Below are positions 1-8,724 of a DNA stretch of 64,000 nt, one piece after another (position 1 is the stretch's first letter; each line of letters opens with the position of its first letter). The notes below the pieces were generated by a model. That model saw only the letters and a program-made list of their open reading frames with translations. It did no database searches and had not been told where the DNA came from. The position numbers and the translations under genes are program-made. The stretch comes from Alphaproteobacteria bacterium (GTDB lineage: Bacteria > Pseudomonadota > Alphaproteobacteria > Caulobacterales > Hyphomonadaceae), in assembly GCA_018222605.1 (NCBI GenBank), contig JAAEZZ010000005.1, forward strand, positions 124,001 through 188,000, read 5' to 3'.

Positions 1-629
1 TTGTACATCTGCGCCGCGTGAGCTTCGGTGGAGGCGATAAAGCGCGTTCCCATCCAGACGCCGCAGGCGCCGAGAGAAAGAGCTGCGGCCAGCCCGCGTC
101 CATCATATATACCGCCTGCGGCGATCACAGGAATGTTCACCGCTTCCACAGCCTGCGCCACCAGCGGCATCGTGCCGACGAGGCCTGTATGGCCGCCGCC
201 TTCGCCACCTTGCAGGATCACGGCATCGCAGCCTGCCTGTTCGGCCTTGATGGCATGTTTCACTGCGCCGCCGACAACCATCACCTTCACATTGGCTTTC
301 TTCAGGCGCTCCATGATCGGCATCGGCACGCCGAGGCCTGCCACAAAGCTGTCCGCGCCATTATTGATGATGACGTCCACGCTCTCTTCCAGGCTTTCCG
401 GGCTGGCCGCCAGCAGGTCCACCCCGAACGGGCGGTCCGTCAGCTCACGGACGCGTTTCATCTGCCCTTCGATAAAGTCTGGTGTCGTGCCGGCCATGCC
501 CAGTACGCCATAGCCGCCTGCATTGCACATAGCGGCGCATACTTCCGCATAAGACACGCCGCCCATGCCAGCCAGCATGATCGGGTGATCGATATTCAAC
601 ATTTTAGTCAGGGCGGTTTGCAGGGCCAT
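1..629 (-). CDS. Nitronate monooxygenase / NPD-family flavoprotein, 3' part missing
   Basis: The frame opens with ATG at 629 and runs off the left edge without a stop, giving 209 residues. It reads as the FMN-binding TIM barrel of the 2-nitropropane dioxygenase/nitronate monooxygenase family (also related to FabK): an N-terminal HPIMLAGMGGVS segment, GGYGVLGMAG near residue 40, GGEGGGHTG near residue 145, then GGIYDGRGLAAAL and GVWMGTRF, the usual flavin phosphate-binding loops. The family oxidises alkyl nitronates with oxygen, but many bacterial members act on unknown enoyl or nitro substrates, so the substrate is not assigned. It is divergent from the small acidic protein gene at 815. Confidence 0.88.
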   Translation of the reverse strand, partial: MALQTALTKMLNIDHPIMLAGMGGVSYAEVCAAMCNAGGYGVLGMAGTTPDFIEGQMKRVRELTDRPFGVDLLAASPESLEESVDVIINNGADSFVAGLGVPMPIMERLKKANVKVMVVGGAVKHAIKAEQAGCDAVILQGGEGGGHTGLVGTMPLVAQAVEAVNIPVIAAGGIYDGRGLAAALSLGACGVWMGTRFIASTEAHAAQMY

Positions 630-814
630 GTCGCGTGTCTCCTCAATAGTATTATCGTGTTTTCAGGCACGGTATTCAGCCGCCCTCGCGTCAACGCAAT
701 AGGGCTTTGAGAGAAGTCTGTGGTACGTATGATGCCGCATTCTAGCCTTCCTGCTAAGGTATAGGATTGTCATCTGTCGAATGTGGCCGACAGGAAGATA
801 CAAGGGAGGTCCAC

Positions 815-1129
815 ATGAAGAGAACGCTCGCTGTAGCGGCTGTGCTGTCTGTTTTGGTTTCGCCCGCAATAGCCCGTGAACAGGGCGAAGAAGCGACAGC
901 GCCAGCCAGCCATGATGCGCTGTCTGCGGAGGTCCATGATAGTCTGGCAGAGATGACGGTGGAGGAGATCAGTTCGGCACAGCCAGCCGAGTCCGTCATG
1001 ATGACCGAGGCTGAAATGGGAGAAGAGGTTGAGATCATTGATTCTGATCAACAGGAAACAGAAGTTGAGGAAACTGGCTATTTCGAATCGGAAGTCGATG
1101 AAACAATCGTGCCCGATGATGCCGAATAA
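815..1129 (+). CDS. Small acidic exported protein of unknown function
   Basis: The product has 104 residues. A Sec-type signal peptide is clear: basic MKR, a hydrophobic stretch and an SPAIA-like cleavage site near residue 20. The mature part is very rich in Glu and Asp and has no recognisable fold. I chose the ATG at 815 because GGGAGG lies at 804-809 and because an upstream in-frame start at 767 would bury the signal peptide. Promoter-like sequence lies between this gene and the divergent nitronate monooxygenase gene. A second acidic exported protein follows at 1303. I do not recognise a family. Confidence 0.7.
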   Translation: MKRTLAVAAVLSVLVSPAIAREQGEEATAPASHDALSAEVHDSLAEMTVEEISSAQPAESVMMTEAEMGEEVEIIDSDQQETEVEETGYFESEVDETIVPDDAE

Positions 1130-1302
1130 GCATTCCGAAGCCTGCAAAACTGCCTATTAAGAGCGCTAAATCGCTTTTCGTCTTAAGGATTTAGGCGAAA
1201 TCTGGTGCGGATTGCGTCAAATTTAAATTATCTTTTCGTCATGGGCGACAGATGGTAATGATCTGCCCGGTCATTTTTGACCTCAAGTAGGGGAACTACA
1301 TT

Positions 1303-1587
1303 ATGAAACAATTCCTGATCATGGGTGCCGCTGCCCTCGTGCTTGCTGCTTGCAGCGCTGAAGAGAAGGCACCTGCCGAAGACACCACGGTGAGCGAAAG
1401 CATCGAAGATGCTGCAGATGATGCTGCTGATGCCATGGACGATGCCGCCGATGAGGTGGGTGATGCCATGGACGAAGCTGGCGACAACATGGAAGAAGCT
1501 GCTGATGACGCTGCAGACGCCATGGATGATGCCGCTGACGAAGCTGAAGAAGCTTACGAAGATGCCACCGACGGTGAGCCGGAATAA
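1303..1587 (+). CDS. Small alanine/acid-rich lipoprotein with internal repeats
   Basis: The product has 94 residues. Residues 1-16 form a lipoprotein signal with lipobox LAAC, so Cys16 is the likely lipidation site. The rest is almost only Ala, Asp, Glu and Met in repeating units of the type DDAADAMDDAADE, with hydrophobic and acidic residues spaced as in an amphipathic helix. This resembles small Lpp-like or entericidin-like envelope lipoproteins in architecture, but the charge is far more negative and I assign no function. A strong terminator follows at 1612-1641, so it is the last gene of its transcript. Confidence 0.78.
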   Translation: MKQFLIMGAAALVLAACSAEEKAPAEDTTVSESIEDAADDAADAMDDAADEVGDAMDEAGDNMEEAADDAADAMDDAADEAEEAYEDATDGEPE

Positions 1588-1611
1588 GTCTGGCTCCACT
1601 GTCAGATACTG

Positions 1612-1641
1612 AAAGGGCTGCCCCATCGGGCAGCCCTTTTT
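1612..1641 (+). terminator. Rho-independent terminator after the acidic lipoprotein
   Basis: A perfect 12-bp stem (1612-1623 with 1628-1639) with a CATC loop is followed by a T-run ending at 1641. Confidence 0.93.
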
Positions 1642-1669
1642 GTTTGGCTTGAAGTCTGGGTCAGCAGAA

Positions 1670-2455
1670 TCAGAATTTGGAATACGCCCCATCAATCAGC
1701 AGCGTGTCGCCGGAATGGAACTTCGATGCGTCCGAGGCGAGATAAACCGCAATGCCGCCAAAATCCTCCGGCTCACCCCAGCGCCGGATCGGGACGCGGG
1801 AGATGACCTTGCTGTTGAACACGTCGCTGCCTTGGCCGCCCTCGGTCATGTCGGTCGCGATCCAGCCGGGCAGAACAGAGTTCGCGCGGATTTTGTAGCG
1901 GCCATACTCGACTGCGATGGCGTTCATCATGGCGATCAGGCCGCCCTTGGTATGGCCATAAGCCTGGTTGCGCGCTGCACCTGACAGGGCCGCCAAAGAG
2001 GCTGTGCCGACCAGGCTGCCACCCGGATCACCCGCCTTGGCGCGCTTGACCATGGATTTGGCCGCCTCACGCAGCGTGAGGAAGGCGCCTTCGGAGTTGA
2101 TGCGCTGATTGAAGCGCCAGGTTTCGAGCGACATTTCTTCAAAGGAAGACGCGCCCCGGCCAACGCCTGCATTGGCGATACAGGTGTCGATACGGCCGAA
2201 TTCTTCTTCACTCTCTGCCATCGCCTTGATGACAGCGTCCTCGTCGGCCACATCGACCTGCCACGCTTTTGCCCGGCCGGTACCCAGGCCTTCCAGCTTT
2301 TTGACGGCGGCGTCATTGTCTTCTGCCTTACGGCCCCAGATGACGACATTGGCATTGGAAGCTGCGAGCGCTTCGGCCATACCCAGGCCAATGCCCTTGT
2401 TGCCGCCGGTCACGACGCAGACTTTGCCAGTCAGGTTGAAGGGGGCGTAAGTCAT
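1670..2455 (-). CDS. SDR-family NAD(P)-dependent oxidoreductase
   Basis: The 261-residue length is typical of a classical short-chain dehydrogenase. The Rossmann motif TGGNKGIG lies near residues 17-24, the NAG motif is in IANAGVG near residue 94, the catalytic Ser is in GTASLAALSG and the Tyr-x-x-x-Lys pair is in YGHTKGG. The C-terminal LPGWIATDMT and GDTLLIDGAYSKF segments are also typical of the family. SDRs reduce or oxidise alcohol, ketone or sugar groups, and the substrate cannot be read from sequence. It is the downstream member of a minus-strand set with the Nudix and glycosyltransferase genes, but a 63-bp gap separates it from them, so co-transcription is uncertain. Confidence 0.93.
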   Translation of the reverse strand: MTYAPFNLTGKVCVVTGGNKGIGLGMAEALAASNANVVIWGRKAEDNDAAVKKLEGLGTGRAKAWQVDVADEDAVIKAMAESEEEFGRIDTCIANAGVGRGASSFEEMSLETWRFNQRINSEGAFLTLREAAKSMVKRAKAGDPGGSLVGTASLAALSGAARNQAYGHTKGGLIAMMNAIAVEYGRYKIRANSVLPGWIATDMTEGGQGSDVFNSKVISRVPIRRWGEPEDFGGIAVYLASDASKFHSGDTLLIDGAYSKF

Positions 2456-2518
2456 ATGGGTCTCCTCAGATTGTCATTTTTGGTTTTGACGCACTTCAGA
2501 GGTATGACGTAAGGGCGG

Positions 2519-2968
2519 TCAAGCCCCAGCCGGATCCAGAACGATTTTCCGTGCCGCTTCTATGATGCGCCGTGTCTCGTCCCATAGCCGCAGGCTGGCG
2601 AGCTTCTCCGGGCTGATCCATTCGGCATGGGCAGCATCGTCACCCGCGCACGGTTCTCCGGCGGTCCAAATGGCGGCATAGTCGAACAAGACATAATGCC
2701 GGGTCACATCGCCGGAGGTGCGGGAATGGAATATGCCGTCCACCACATCGACCAGCCCGGCAATTCTGGCCTCGACGCAGGTTTCCTCGTGCAGCTCTCG
2801 CAAGGCGGCGTCTGCGGACCGCTCGCCGGGTTCGATTCGTCCGCCTGGCAGTGACCAGTCTCCCTTCAGGGGTTTGGTTCCTCTCTGGATCAGCAGGACA
2901 TCCTCGCCCTTGAAGCAGACAGTGCCGACCGCGGGCACAGGTTCTCTGGCTTCGCGTCCAAAGCTCAT
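2519..2968 (-). CDS. Nudix hydrolase
   Basis: The product has 149 residues. The Nudix box is GRIEPGERSADAALRELHEE, matching G-x5-E-x7-R-E-U-x-E-E, near residues 43-62. The Gly usually found two residues after the box is Cys here, a tolerated variation. The family cleaves nucleoside diphosphates linked to another group; its closest functional class (ADP-ribose pyrophosphatase or MutT-like) is not resolved. Its ATG overlaps the TGA of the upstream glycosyltransferase gene by one base (TGATG), which implies translational coupling. Confidence 0.92.
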   Translation of the reverse strand: MSFGREAREPVPAVGTVCFKGEDVLLIQRGTKPLKGDWSLPGGRIEPGERSADAALRELHEETCVEARIAGLVDVVDGIFHSRTSGDVTRHYVLFDYAAIWTAGEPCAGDDAAHAEWISPEKLASLRLWDETRRIIEAARKIVLDPAGA

Positions 2969-4008
2969 CAGGCTTCACACTGATGGCGCAGCTGTTGCAG
3001 TTCGTTTGTCAGGTCTTCATCTGTCCGTGCGAACGGATTGCCCATCATTTTCTGTACCTTGCCGAGCAGGGGCAGGCGCAAAAGCGGTAGAACAGATGGG
3101 TCCTGCCGGACCAGCCCGAGCGCCCTGATGATGTCTTTGTCCTTAAGGGCGTCAATAACGCCATCAAACACAATCGCGCGGCGAATGGACTTCAGGCGTG
3201 CGGCATGGGCGGCGGTCACTTCCGCATGCGGAGTAGGCTGGCACATCGCGGCTTCGGCAGCAGCGCGCAATGCGTCCAGGGATTTTGCATCCAGCCGATG
3301 GGAAATCGAACGGTCATGCTTGCGATAGAAATACATGGCCTCGGGCAGAGACATCATCCGTGCCCCGGCAGACAGAAGCCGTACGATCAGGTCGTAATCC
3401 TCTCCGATCCGCATGTTTTCATTGTATCGGATATTGTTCGTGTCGAGACAGCGGCGCCGGATCAGCGGCTTGGCATAGCCAAGCTGGCTGCCGCGCCCAT
3501 ACAGCATGTTGGCCTTGATATATTCGCACTCCATGATGCGTCCGGGGCGATACTTCAGGTCCCCCTCCAGCATGGTGGTAATGTCAGGCTCGCCGTCATT
3601 CTGGAAGATGGCCAAATCGTCAATCATGATGTCAGCCTTGGTGCTGATCGCGGCTTCCAGCATGTACTGCAGCCGGTGCGGCGAGATCAAATCGTCGCTG
3701 TCGACAATGGCAATCCATTCGCCGCGCGCCTGGTCCAGGGCGTGATTGCGCACCGGGGCGGGGCCGCCAAAGCGCGTGCCGCTGAACACGCGCAGCCGTG
3801 GGTCCTGACGCGCCATCTCTTCCGCCAGCGCCACACTGCCATCGCTGGAGCCATCATCCACAAGGATCAGTTCAATATTGGTCAGCGTCTGGTTCAGGAC
3901 AGACCGGATGGCGCCCTTCAGATACGCTTCGCAATTATAATTCGCCATGATGACCGAGATGGCCGGCGAGGGGGATGGCGCTTTAGACACGGTGTTTGCC
4001 CTGTTCAT
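2968..4008 (-). CDS. Family 2 glycosyltransferase
   Basis: The product has 346 residues. The GT-A fold is evident: ISVIMANYNCEAYLKGAI near residue 18, ELILVDDGSSDGS, then the metal-binding DxD-type VDSDD near residue 105 and a later GEDYD motif, probably holding the catalytic base. The C-terminal third has no recognisable domain. GT2 enzymes transfer an activated sugar to a lipid, protein or glycan acceptor at the cytoplasmic face of the membrane. Neither donor nor acceptor can be told, and there is no polysaccharide cluster nearby. It is coupled by a one-base overlap to the Nudix gene. Confidence 0.92.
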   Translation of the reverse strand: MNRANTVSKAPSPSPAISVIMANYNCEAYLKGAIRSVLNQTLTNIELILVDDGSSDGSVALAEEMARQDPRLRVFSGTRFGGPAPVRNHALDQARGEWIAIVDSDDLISPHRLQYMLEAAISTKADIMIDDLAIFQNDGEPDITTMLEGDLKYRPGRIMECEYIKANMLYGRGSQLGYAKPLIRRRCLDTNNIRYNENMRIGEDYDLIVRLLSAGARMMSLPEAMYFYRKHDRSISHRLDAKSLDALRAAAEAAMCQPTPHAEVTAAHAARLKSIRRAIVFDGVIDALKDKDIIRALGLVRQDPSVLPLLRLPLLGKVQKMMGNPFARTDEDLTNELQQLRHQCEA

Positions 4009-4193
4009 TCTGCATGATCACGCGGCTGTTATCGCAAGCCCTGTGCCAATTTCGTTCAAAATCAGGGCGACAGGGCCATATCTGCCCTTCGCAGTGCGAG
4101 CCTGTTGATACGTGTGTCATATGCGCGTGGTGAGGTCTCATTAAGACGGCGCTTGCAAGATTGGTTTGGCCAGAGAGTAACAGGGATTTCACC

Positions 4194-5198
4194 ATGGCAA
4201 AGCAGAAGCGCAAACATATCAGTCTCGCTTTGCAGGGCGGCGGCGCTCACGGGGCCTATACGTGGGGTGTGCTTGACCGCCTTTTGGACGATGAGTGCAT
4301 TGAAATATCAGCGATTTCTGCAACATCTGCAGGCGCGATCAATGCCGTCGCCTTCGCCGATGGCTTTGCGCGTGACGGGGCTCAGGGAGCAAAAGACAGG
4401 CTTGCTGCTCTATGGGAGGATGTCTCCCGCACAAGCGGCAATCTTATGCCCTTCGGCGCGCTCGGCCCTGTTGTCTTTGCCTATGCCAGCGCGATGCAGA
4501 GCCTTGCAAGCCCCTATGATCTCAACCCGTTCAATCTGAACCCCTTGCGCGAGGTACTCGACCGCAATGTCGATTTCTCGAATGTCGACGCCTCGGGCAT
4601 CCAGTTGTTTCTCTCCGCAACAAATGTGGAGAAGGGGCGTGTCAAAGTGTTCAGCGATGGAGACATCTCCCTCGATGCCGTGCTTGCCTCCGCCTGCCTG
4701 CCGCAGACCTTTCAGGCGGTCGAGATTGACGGAGATGCCTTCTGGGATGGCGGCTATATGGGCAATCCCAGCCTGTTCCCGCTGATCTATTCCGGCGCGC
4801 CGCGCGATGTGCTGTTGGTCATGTTGAACCCGATTGCGCGGGAAGGCGTGCCCAAGCAGGCCGGCGAGATTCAGGATCGGATCAACGAGATCAGCTTCAA
4901 CGCCTCCCTGATCGGAGAGCTGCGCGCCATTGCCTTTGTCCAGCACCTGATTGATGGTGGCATGCTGAAGGAATCCATAATGAAGAAATACCGCCGTCTG
5001 AACATCCATGCGATACGCGGCGGTCAGGACCTTCTGGATTTCAGCCTGCGCACCAAATACGATACCAGCTGGACCTTCCTGACACAGCTGCGCGATCTGG
5101 GGCGGGCAGCGGCAGACCAATGGGTGGGGGAGTGCTCCCACCATGTCGGGCAGAAAACCTCCAATGTTGATCTGCGCAAGGAGTTCCTGGACGGCTAG
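4194..5198 (+). CDS. Patatin-like phospholipase family protein
   Basis: The product has 334 residues. The N-terminal GGGAHG oxyanion loop (about residues 14-19), the nucleophile elbow SATSAG, and the catalytic Asp in WDGGYMGNPSLFPL are those of a Ser-Asp dyad patatin hydrolase. The elbow is A-T-S-A-G rather than the textbook G-x-S-x-G. I preferred ATG 4194 over an in-frame start at 4161 because homologues begin close to the glycine loop and the extra residues look non-coding. The substrate may be a phospholipid or another ester. It is convergent with rsmD, and the two ends overlap by 4 bp. Confidence 0.9.
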   Translation: MAKQKRKHISLALQGGGAHGAYTWGVLDRLLDDECIEISAISATSAGAINAVAFADGFARDGAQGAKDRLAALWEDVSRTSGNLMPFGALGPVVFAYASAMQSLASPYDLNPFNLNPLREVLDRNVDFSNVDASGIQLFLSATNVEKGRVKVFSDGDISLDAVLASACLPQTFQAVEIDGDAFWDGGYMGNPSLFPLIYSGAPRDVLLVMLNPIAREGVPKQAGEIQDRINEISFNASLIGELRAIAFVQHLIDGGMLKESIMKKYRRLNIHAIRGGQDLLDFSLRTKYDTSWTFLTQLRDLGRAAADQWVGECSHHVGQKTSNVDLRKEFLDG

Positions 5199-5755
5199 GC
5201 GCGCTTCAGGAACCAGATGCGGGCCGCGCCATAGTCGCGTGTTTCTATGATCGTCCAGCCATCGGGCGCGATCATCTCGTCCGCGCCGGTCTCGACAATG
5301 GCCAGCGCGTCGTCGGTCAGCCAGTTGCCGGAGACGAGGCAGGCAAGCGCAGGCCCGGCAAGATCCTTGTGATAGGGCGGGTCCAGAAAAGCCAGCGTGA
5401 ACGGGCTGCCGACGCCGGCCGGTTTTTCGCCAAGGTCTGTCGCGCTGCGCCGGTGCAGGCGGGTGTTTCCGTAAAGGCCCAGCGTTTCGATATTGTCGCG
5501 GATTGTGCCGCGCGCGCCATGATCTGTTTCCACAAACAGGCAGAAGGCTGCGCCCCGGCTCATTGCCTCCAGGCCCAGCGCGCCAGAGCCCGCGAACAGG
5601 TCGATCACCCGTGCGCCCTCAATCGCCGGCGCCCAGTCGGCATGGGCCAGCATGTTGAAGATGGATTCCCGCGCGCGGTCGCCCGTCGGCCGTGTCCCTT
5701 GACCCTTCGGCGCGGCAATGGCGCGGCCCTTGTGCTCTCCGGCGATGATACGCAT
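5195..5755 (-). CDS. rsmD: 16S rRNA (guanine(966)-N2)-methyltransferase
   Basis: The product has 186 residues, the normal RsmD length. It starts MRIIAGEHKG, the conserved RsmD N-terminus, followed by RPTGDRARESIFNML, the SAM-binding LFAGSGALGLEAMSRGA near residue 60 and the catalytic DPPY motif near residue 126. The enzyme methylates G966 of 16S rRNA in the 30S subunit. The frame stays open upstream to 6181, but that extension lies opposite tadA and has no matching domain, so I end the gene at 5755. It is divergent from tadA with about 50 bp between starts. Confidence 0.95.
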   Translation of the reverse strand: MRIIAGEHKGRAIAAPKGQGTRPTGDRARESIFNMLAHADWAPAIEGARVIDLFAGSGALGLEAMSRGAAFCLFVETDHGARGTIRDNIETLGLYGNTRLHRRSATDLGEKPAGVGSPFTLAFLDPPYHKDLAGPALACLVSGNWLTDDALAIVETGADEMIAPDGWTIIETRDYGAARIWFLKRA

Positions 5756-5806
5756 GTGGCAAACCAATCCCTTTACTTTCCGCCCGTGTAAGGCGATCCA
5801 CTCTTG

Positions 5807-6268
5807 ATGACAATTCTCGCTGATCCGATGGAGCGTGCGCTCGATCTTGCCCGGCAGGCCGCCGAGGCGGGCGAGGTGCCTGTCGGGGCCGTGATTGTTG
5901 ATCCGGAGACTGGCGCGATTGTGGGGGAAGGTTTTAACCGGCCGATTGCCGGGCATGACCCGACCGCCCATGCAGAGATTGTCGCCCTGCGCCGCGCGGC
6001 TGAGCAACTCGGCAATTACCGTCTTACGGGACTGCATCTTTATGTGACGCTTGAGCCCTGTGCCATGTGCGCAGGCGCGATCAGCCTTGCGCGCATCGGC
6101 AAGCTCGTCTTTGCTGCGTGTGATCCGAAAGGCGGGGCGGTGATTCATGGCGCGCGCTTCTTCGAGCAGCCAACATGCCATTGGCGGCCGGAAGTCGAGC
6201 AGAATGAAGCGGCGGGGGAAACTGCCAGCACGCTGCTCAAGGATTTCTTCAAGGCGCGCCGCGCCTGA
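5807..6268 (+). CDS. tadA: tRNA-specific adenosine deaminase
   Basis: The product has 153 residues. The zinc-dependent cytidine/deoxycytidylate deaminase signature is complete: His55 and Glu57 in HAE, then Cys85 and Cys88 in PCAMC. It also has the VPVGAVIVD and RIGKLVFAACDPKGGAV segments typical of TadA. It deaminates A34 to inosine in tRNA-Arg(ACG), an essential decoding step. I use ATG 5807; a TTG just before it (5804) is less likely. It is divergent from rsmD, an arrangement I recall as common in alphaproteobacteria. Confidence 0.93.
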   Translation: MTILADPMERALDLARQAAEAGEVPVGAVIVDPETGAIVGEGFNRPIAGHDPTAHAEIVALRRAAEQLGNYRLTGLHLYVTLEPCAMCAGAISLARIGKLVFAACDPKGGAVIHGARFFEQPTCHWRPEVEQNEAAGETASTLLKDFFKARRA

Positions 6269-6328
6269 GCATTATTACTCGTTCTGTCGTGCGCAGTGCG
6301 ACGATCAGAGAACAAGATGAAGGGGCAC

Positions 6329-8059
6329 ATGGCGGAGCCGGTACACGACATACTGATCAAGGATACGCTGGTCTTCCTGTTTGCGGCGGGCGTTGTCGTT
6401 CCGGTTTTTCGGTATTTGAAATTGCCTGCGGTGGTCGGCTTCATGTTGGCCGGTATCGCGCTGGGGCCCTACGCACTTGGCTCCCTGACAGGGGAGTATC
6501 ATTGGCTGGAATATGTCTCGATCTCGGAACCTGCCGCTGCGGCCCCCTTTGCGGAACTCGGCGTACTGTTCCTGCTATTCCTGCTGGGATTGGAATTCTC
6601 GTTTGAGAAACTCTGGGGGTTGAAGCGCGCCGTGTTCGGGGCGGGCGGCCTGCAGGCCGGCCTCAGTGCGCTCGCCATTGGCGGCGTAGCCTGGCTGATT
6701 GGTCTGCCGCCAGCCGCTGCCATAATCTGCGGCCTCGCACTCGCCCTGTCCTCCACCGCCATCGTGATGCAGCTGCTGATCGAGCAGAAGCAGGCGACCC
6801 AGCCTGTCGGCCGTGCAGCGCTCAGCGTCTTGCTGTTTCAGGACATTCTCGTTGCGCCGATCCTGATCTTTGTGGGCTTTGTGAACCTTGACGCTGGCGC
6901 CAACATCACAGGGGTCCTGCTGGAAGCCCTGTTCAACGGTGTCGTGGCCATTCTGGTCATTCTGGTGATCGGGCGCTTCGGCTTGCGCCGCATGTTCCGT
7001 CTCGCTGCGTCGGCTGGCGGGCGAGACTTCCTGATGGCGCTGACGCTGCTGACCGTGGTCGGCGCGGCGGCCATCACCGCAAGCGCGGGGCTGTCGCTCG
7101 CGCTGGGGGCTTTCCTGGCCGGCCTTCTGCTGGGCGAGACCGAGTTCAAGCATCAGACCGAAGTGGACCTTGAGCCCTTCAAGGGCATCTTGCTCGGCCT
7201 GTTCTTCATGACCGTGGGCATGAGTCTGGATTTGCCCTCCATCATGTCACAGCCCTTGGTCATTCTCGGCGGACTGGCGGCACTGTTGGTGGCGAAGCTG
7301 GTGATTGGCTTTGTAGCGCTGCGCTTCTTTGCCGGGCCTACGCCTATGTCTATTGAGGCGGCTTTCCTGCTCGCACCAGCCGGGGAATTTGCCTTCGTCG
7401 TCATCACTGCGGCCACCGCTATTGGCGCGCTTCCGGCTGAGCCTGCAGGCCTCATGGCGGCGATTGCAGGCCTCTCCATGCTGCTGATCCCGGTGCTGGG
7501 CAAGGCGGGCAGCCTGATAGCTGGCCGCCTGCGCGGCGCGGAACCTGCGCATGTGCTGGAAGAGGATTTCTCGGAGCTTGAGGGACACGTCATCATTGCC
7601 GGCTTTGGCCGGGTCGGGCAGGCGGTCGCGCGCATCATTGGTGCCGAAGAGGCGGAGATCGTCGCGCTGGAGCGCAGCGCCTATAATGTTGCACGGGCCC
7701 GGGATGCAGGCTGGCGGGCTTTCCTGGGGGATGCTGCCCGCCCCGAAATCCTGCACAGTGCCGGGGCTGATGGGGCCAGCCTGTTCGTGGTCACGGTGGA
7801 TGACGTCAATGATGCCGAGGCGATGGTGAGAGCCTTCCACCAGCTGCGCCCGGAAGTGCCGATCATTGCCCGCGCACGAGACCGGGAACACGCCGCTCGC
7901 CTGCAGGAGGCCGGCGCGCGCGACGTGATCCCGGATGCCATCGAGTCCGGCCTGCAAATGGCTGGCCGGACGCTGCATCAGTTTGGCTATGATGAGGAAA
8001 CTGTACGCGACCGCCTGGCGGCCGAGCGCGACGAGGAATATCGCCGCGCCTCGACCTGA
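6329..8059 (+). CDS. CPA2 cation:proton antiporter with TrkA-N (RCK) domain, KefB/KefC type
   Basis: The product has 576 residues. Residues about 10-395 hold 12-13 hydrophobic helices of the Na+/H+ exchanger fold, with the conserved FLLGLEFSF and LLGETEFKHQ segments. Residues about 410-540 are an RCK_N nucleotide-binding domain with GFGRVGQAVARI. Such proteins exchange K+ (or Na+) for protons across the inner membrane and are gated by nucleotide or glutathione binding. Possible starts are GTG 6296, ATG 6317 and ATG 6329. AAGGGG just before 6329 made me choose it, but the spacing is short and the choice is uncertain. No kefF/kefG-like ancillary gene is adjacent. Confidence 0.92.
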   Translation: MAEPVHDILIKDTLVFLFAAGVVVPVFRYLKLPAVVGFMLAGIALGPYALGSLTGEYHWLEYVSISEPAAAAPFAELGVLFLLFLLGLEFSFEKLWGLKRAVFGAGGLQAGLSALAIGGVAWLIGLPPAAAIICGLALALSSTAIVMQLLIEQKQATQPVGRAALSVLLFQDILVAPILIFVGFVNLDAGANITGVLLEALFNGVVAILVILVIGRFGLRRMFRLAASAGGRDFLMALTLLTVVGAAAITASAGLSLALGAFLAGLLLGETEFKHQTEVDLEPFKGILLGLFFMTVGMSLDLPSIMSQPLVILGGLAALLVAKLVIGFVALRFFAGPTPMSIEAAFLLAPAGEFAFVVITAATAIGALPAEPAGLMAAIAGLSMLLIPVLGKAGSLIAGRLRGAEPAHVLEEDFSELEGHVIIAGFGRVGQAVARIIGAEEAEIVALERSAYNVARARDAGWRAFLGDAARPEILHSAGADGASLFVVTVDDVNDAEAMVRAFHQLRPEVPIIARARDREHAARLQEAGARDVIPDAIESGLQMAGRTLHQFGYDEETVRDRLAAERDEEYRRAST

Positions 8060-8062
8060 GAC

Positions 8063-8638
8063 TTATCCGATCCAGCGCGCCGTCTGCGCTAGCAGCCACA
8101 GGCCGATGATCAGGAACAGCAGCGCTGCAATCATGCGCACAACATTTAGCGGCACACGCTTGATCAGTTCATGCCCGAGGAACACGGCCGGCACATTGGC
8201 CAGCATCATGCCGAGCGTCGTGCCCATCGTGACGTAGAAGATATTCTCGAACTGCGCACCCAGCGCCACGGTCGCGATCTGTGTCTTGTCGCCCATCTCG
8301 ACCAGGAAGAACGCAATTGTCGTCGTCAGGAATGCCCCGAACCGAGCCGGTTTGCTCTCCATGTCATCGTCCAGCTTGTCCGGGATCAGCGTCCAGGCCG
8401 CCATGGCGATGAATGAGATGGCCACGATGTAGCGGAACCATTGCCCATCGAGGATGGATGCAACCTGAGACCCGACCAGAGCCGCCAGAAAGTGATTGGC
8501 CACAGTCGCGACAAAGATGCCGAGAATGATGGGAACCGGCCTGCGGAATTGCGTCGCCAAGACGATGGCCAGCAATTGCGTCTTGTCGCCAATTTCGGCG
8601 AGCGTGACCACGGCAGTGGAGGTGAAAAAGGCTTCCAT
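8063..8638 (-). CDS. TMEM165/GDT1-family (UPF0016) manganese exporter
   Basis: The product has 191 residues, about six membrane helices, and two copies of the family's E-x-G-D-K/R-T motif: EIGDKTQLLA near residue 15 and EMGDKTQIAT near residue 115. The two halves form the inverted repeat typical of the family. Members export Mn2+ (MneA/MntX-like) or Ca2+/Mn2+ across the membrane, and the yybP-ykoY riboswitch directly upstream supports a role in Mn2+ efflux. The start at 8638 follows AGGAG with a 10-nt spacer; this ribosome-binding site can be buried in a long hairpin (see regulatory features). Confidence 0.94.
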   Translation of the reverse strand: MEAFFTSTAVVTLAEIGDKTQLLAIVLATQFRRPVPIILGIFVATVANHFLAALVGSQVASILDGQWFRYIVAISFIAMAAWTLIPDKLDDDMESKPARFGAFLTTTIAFFLVEMGDKTQIATVALGAQFENIFYVTMGTTLGMMLANVPAVFLGHELIKRVPLNVVRMIAALLFLIIGLWLLAQTARWIG

Positions 8639-8653
8639 ATGAACAAGTCTCCT

Positions 8654-8724
8654 GGCCGGGCAATTCTTGACGCAATGACACCTTCATCCCGTGCCCGGCC
8701 ATGAGCAGGAATGCGGTGTCATTG
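8654..8724 (-). promoter_or_regulatory. Expression platform of the Mn riboswitch: two interleaved hairpins
   Basis: In the mRNA sense the order is arm A (8724-8715), arm B (8700-8692), arm A' (8682-8673), arm B' (8662-8654), then the AGGAG ribosome-binding site. A and A' are a perfect 10-bp inverted repeat, B and B' a perfect 9-bp one. B/B' extends with one mismatch to 14 positions and then pairs CTC with the GAG of the Shine-Dalgarno sequence. The two hairpins cannot both form as simple stems. No U-run follows, so control of translation is more likely than termination. Confidence 0.7.
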
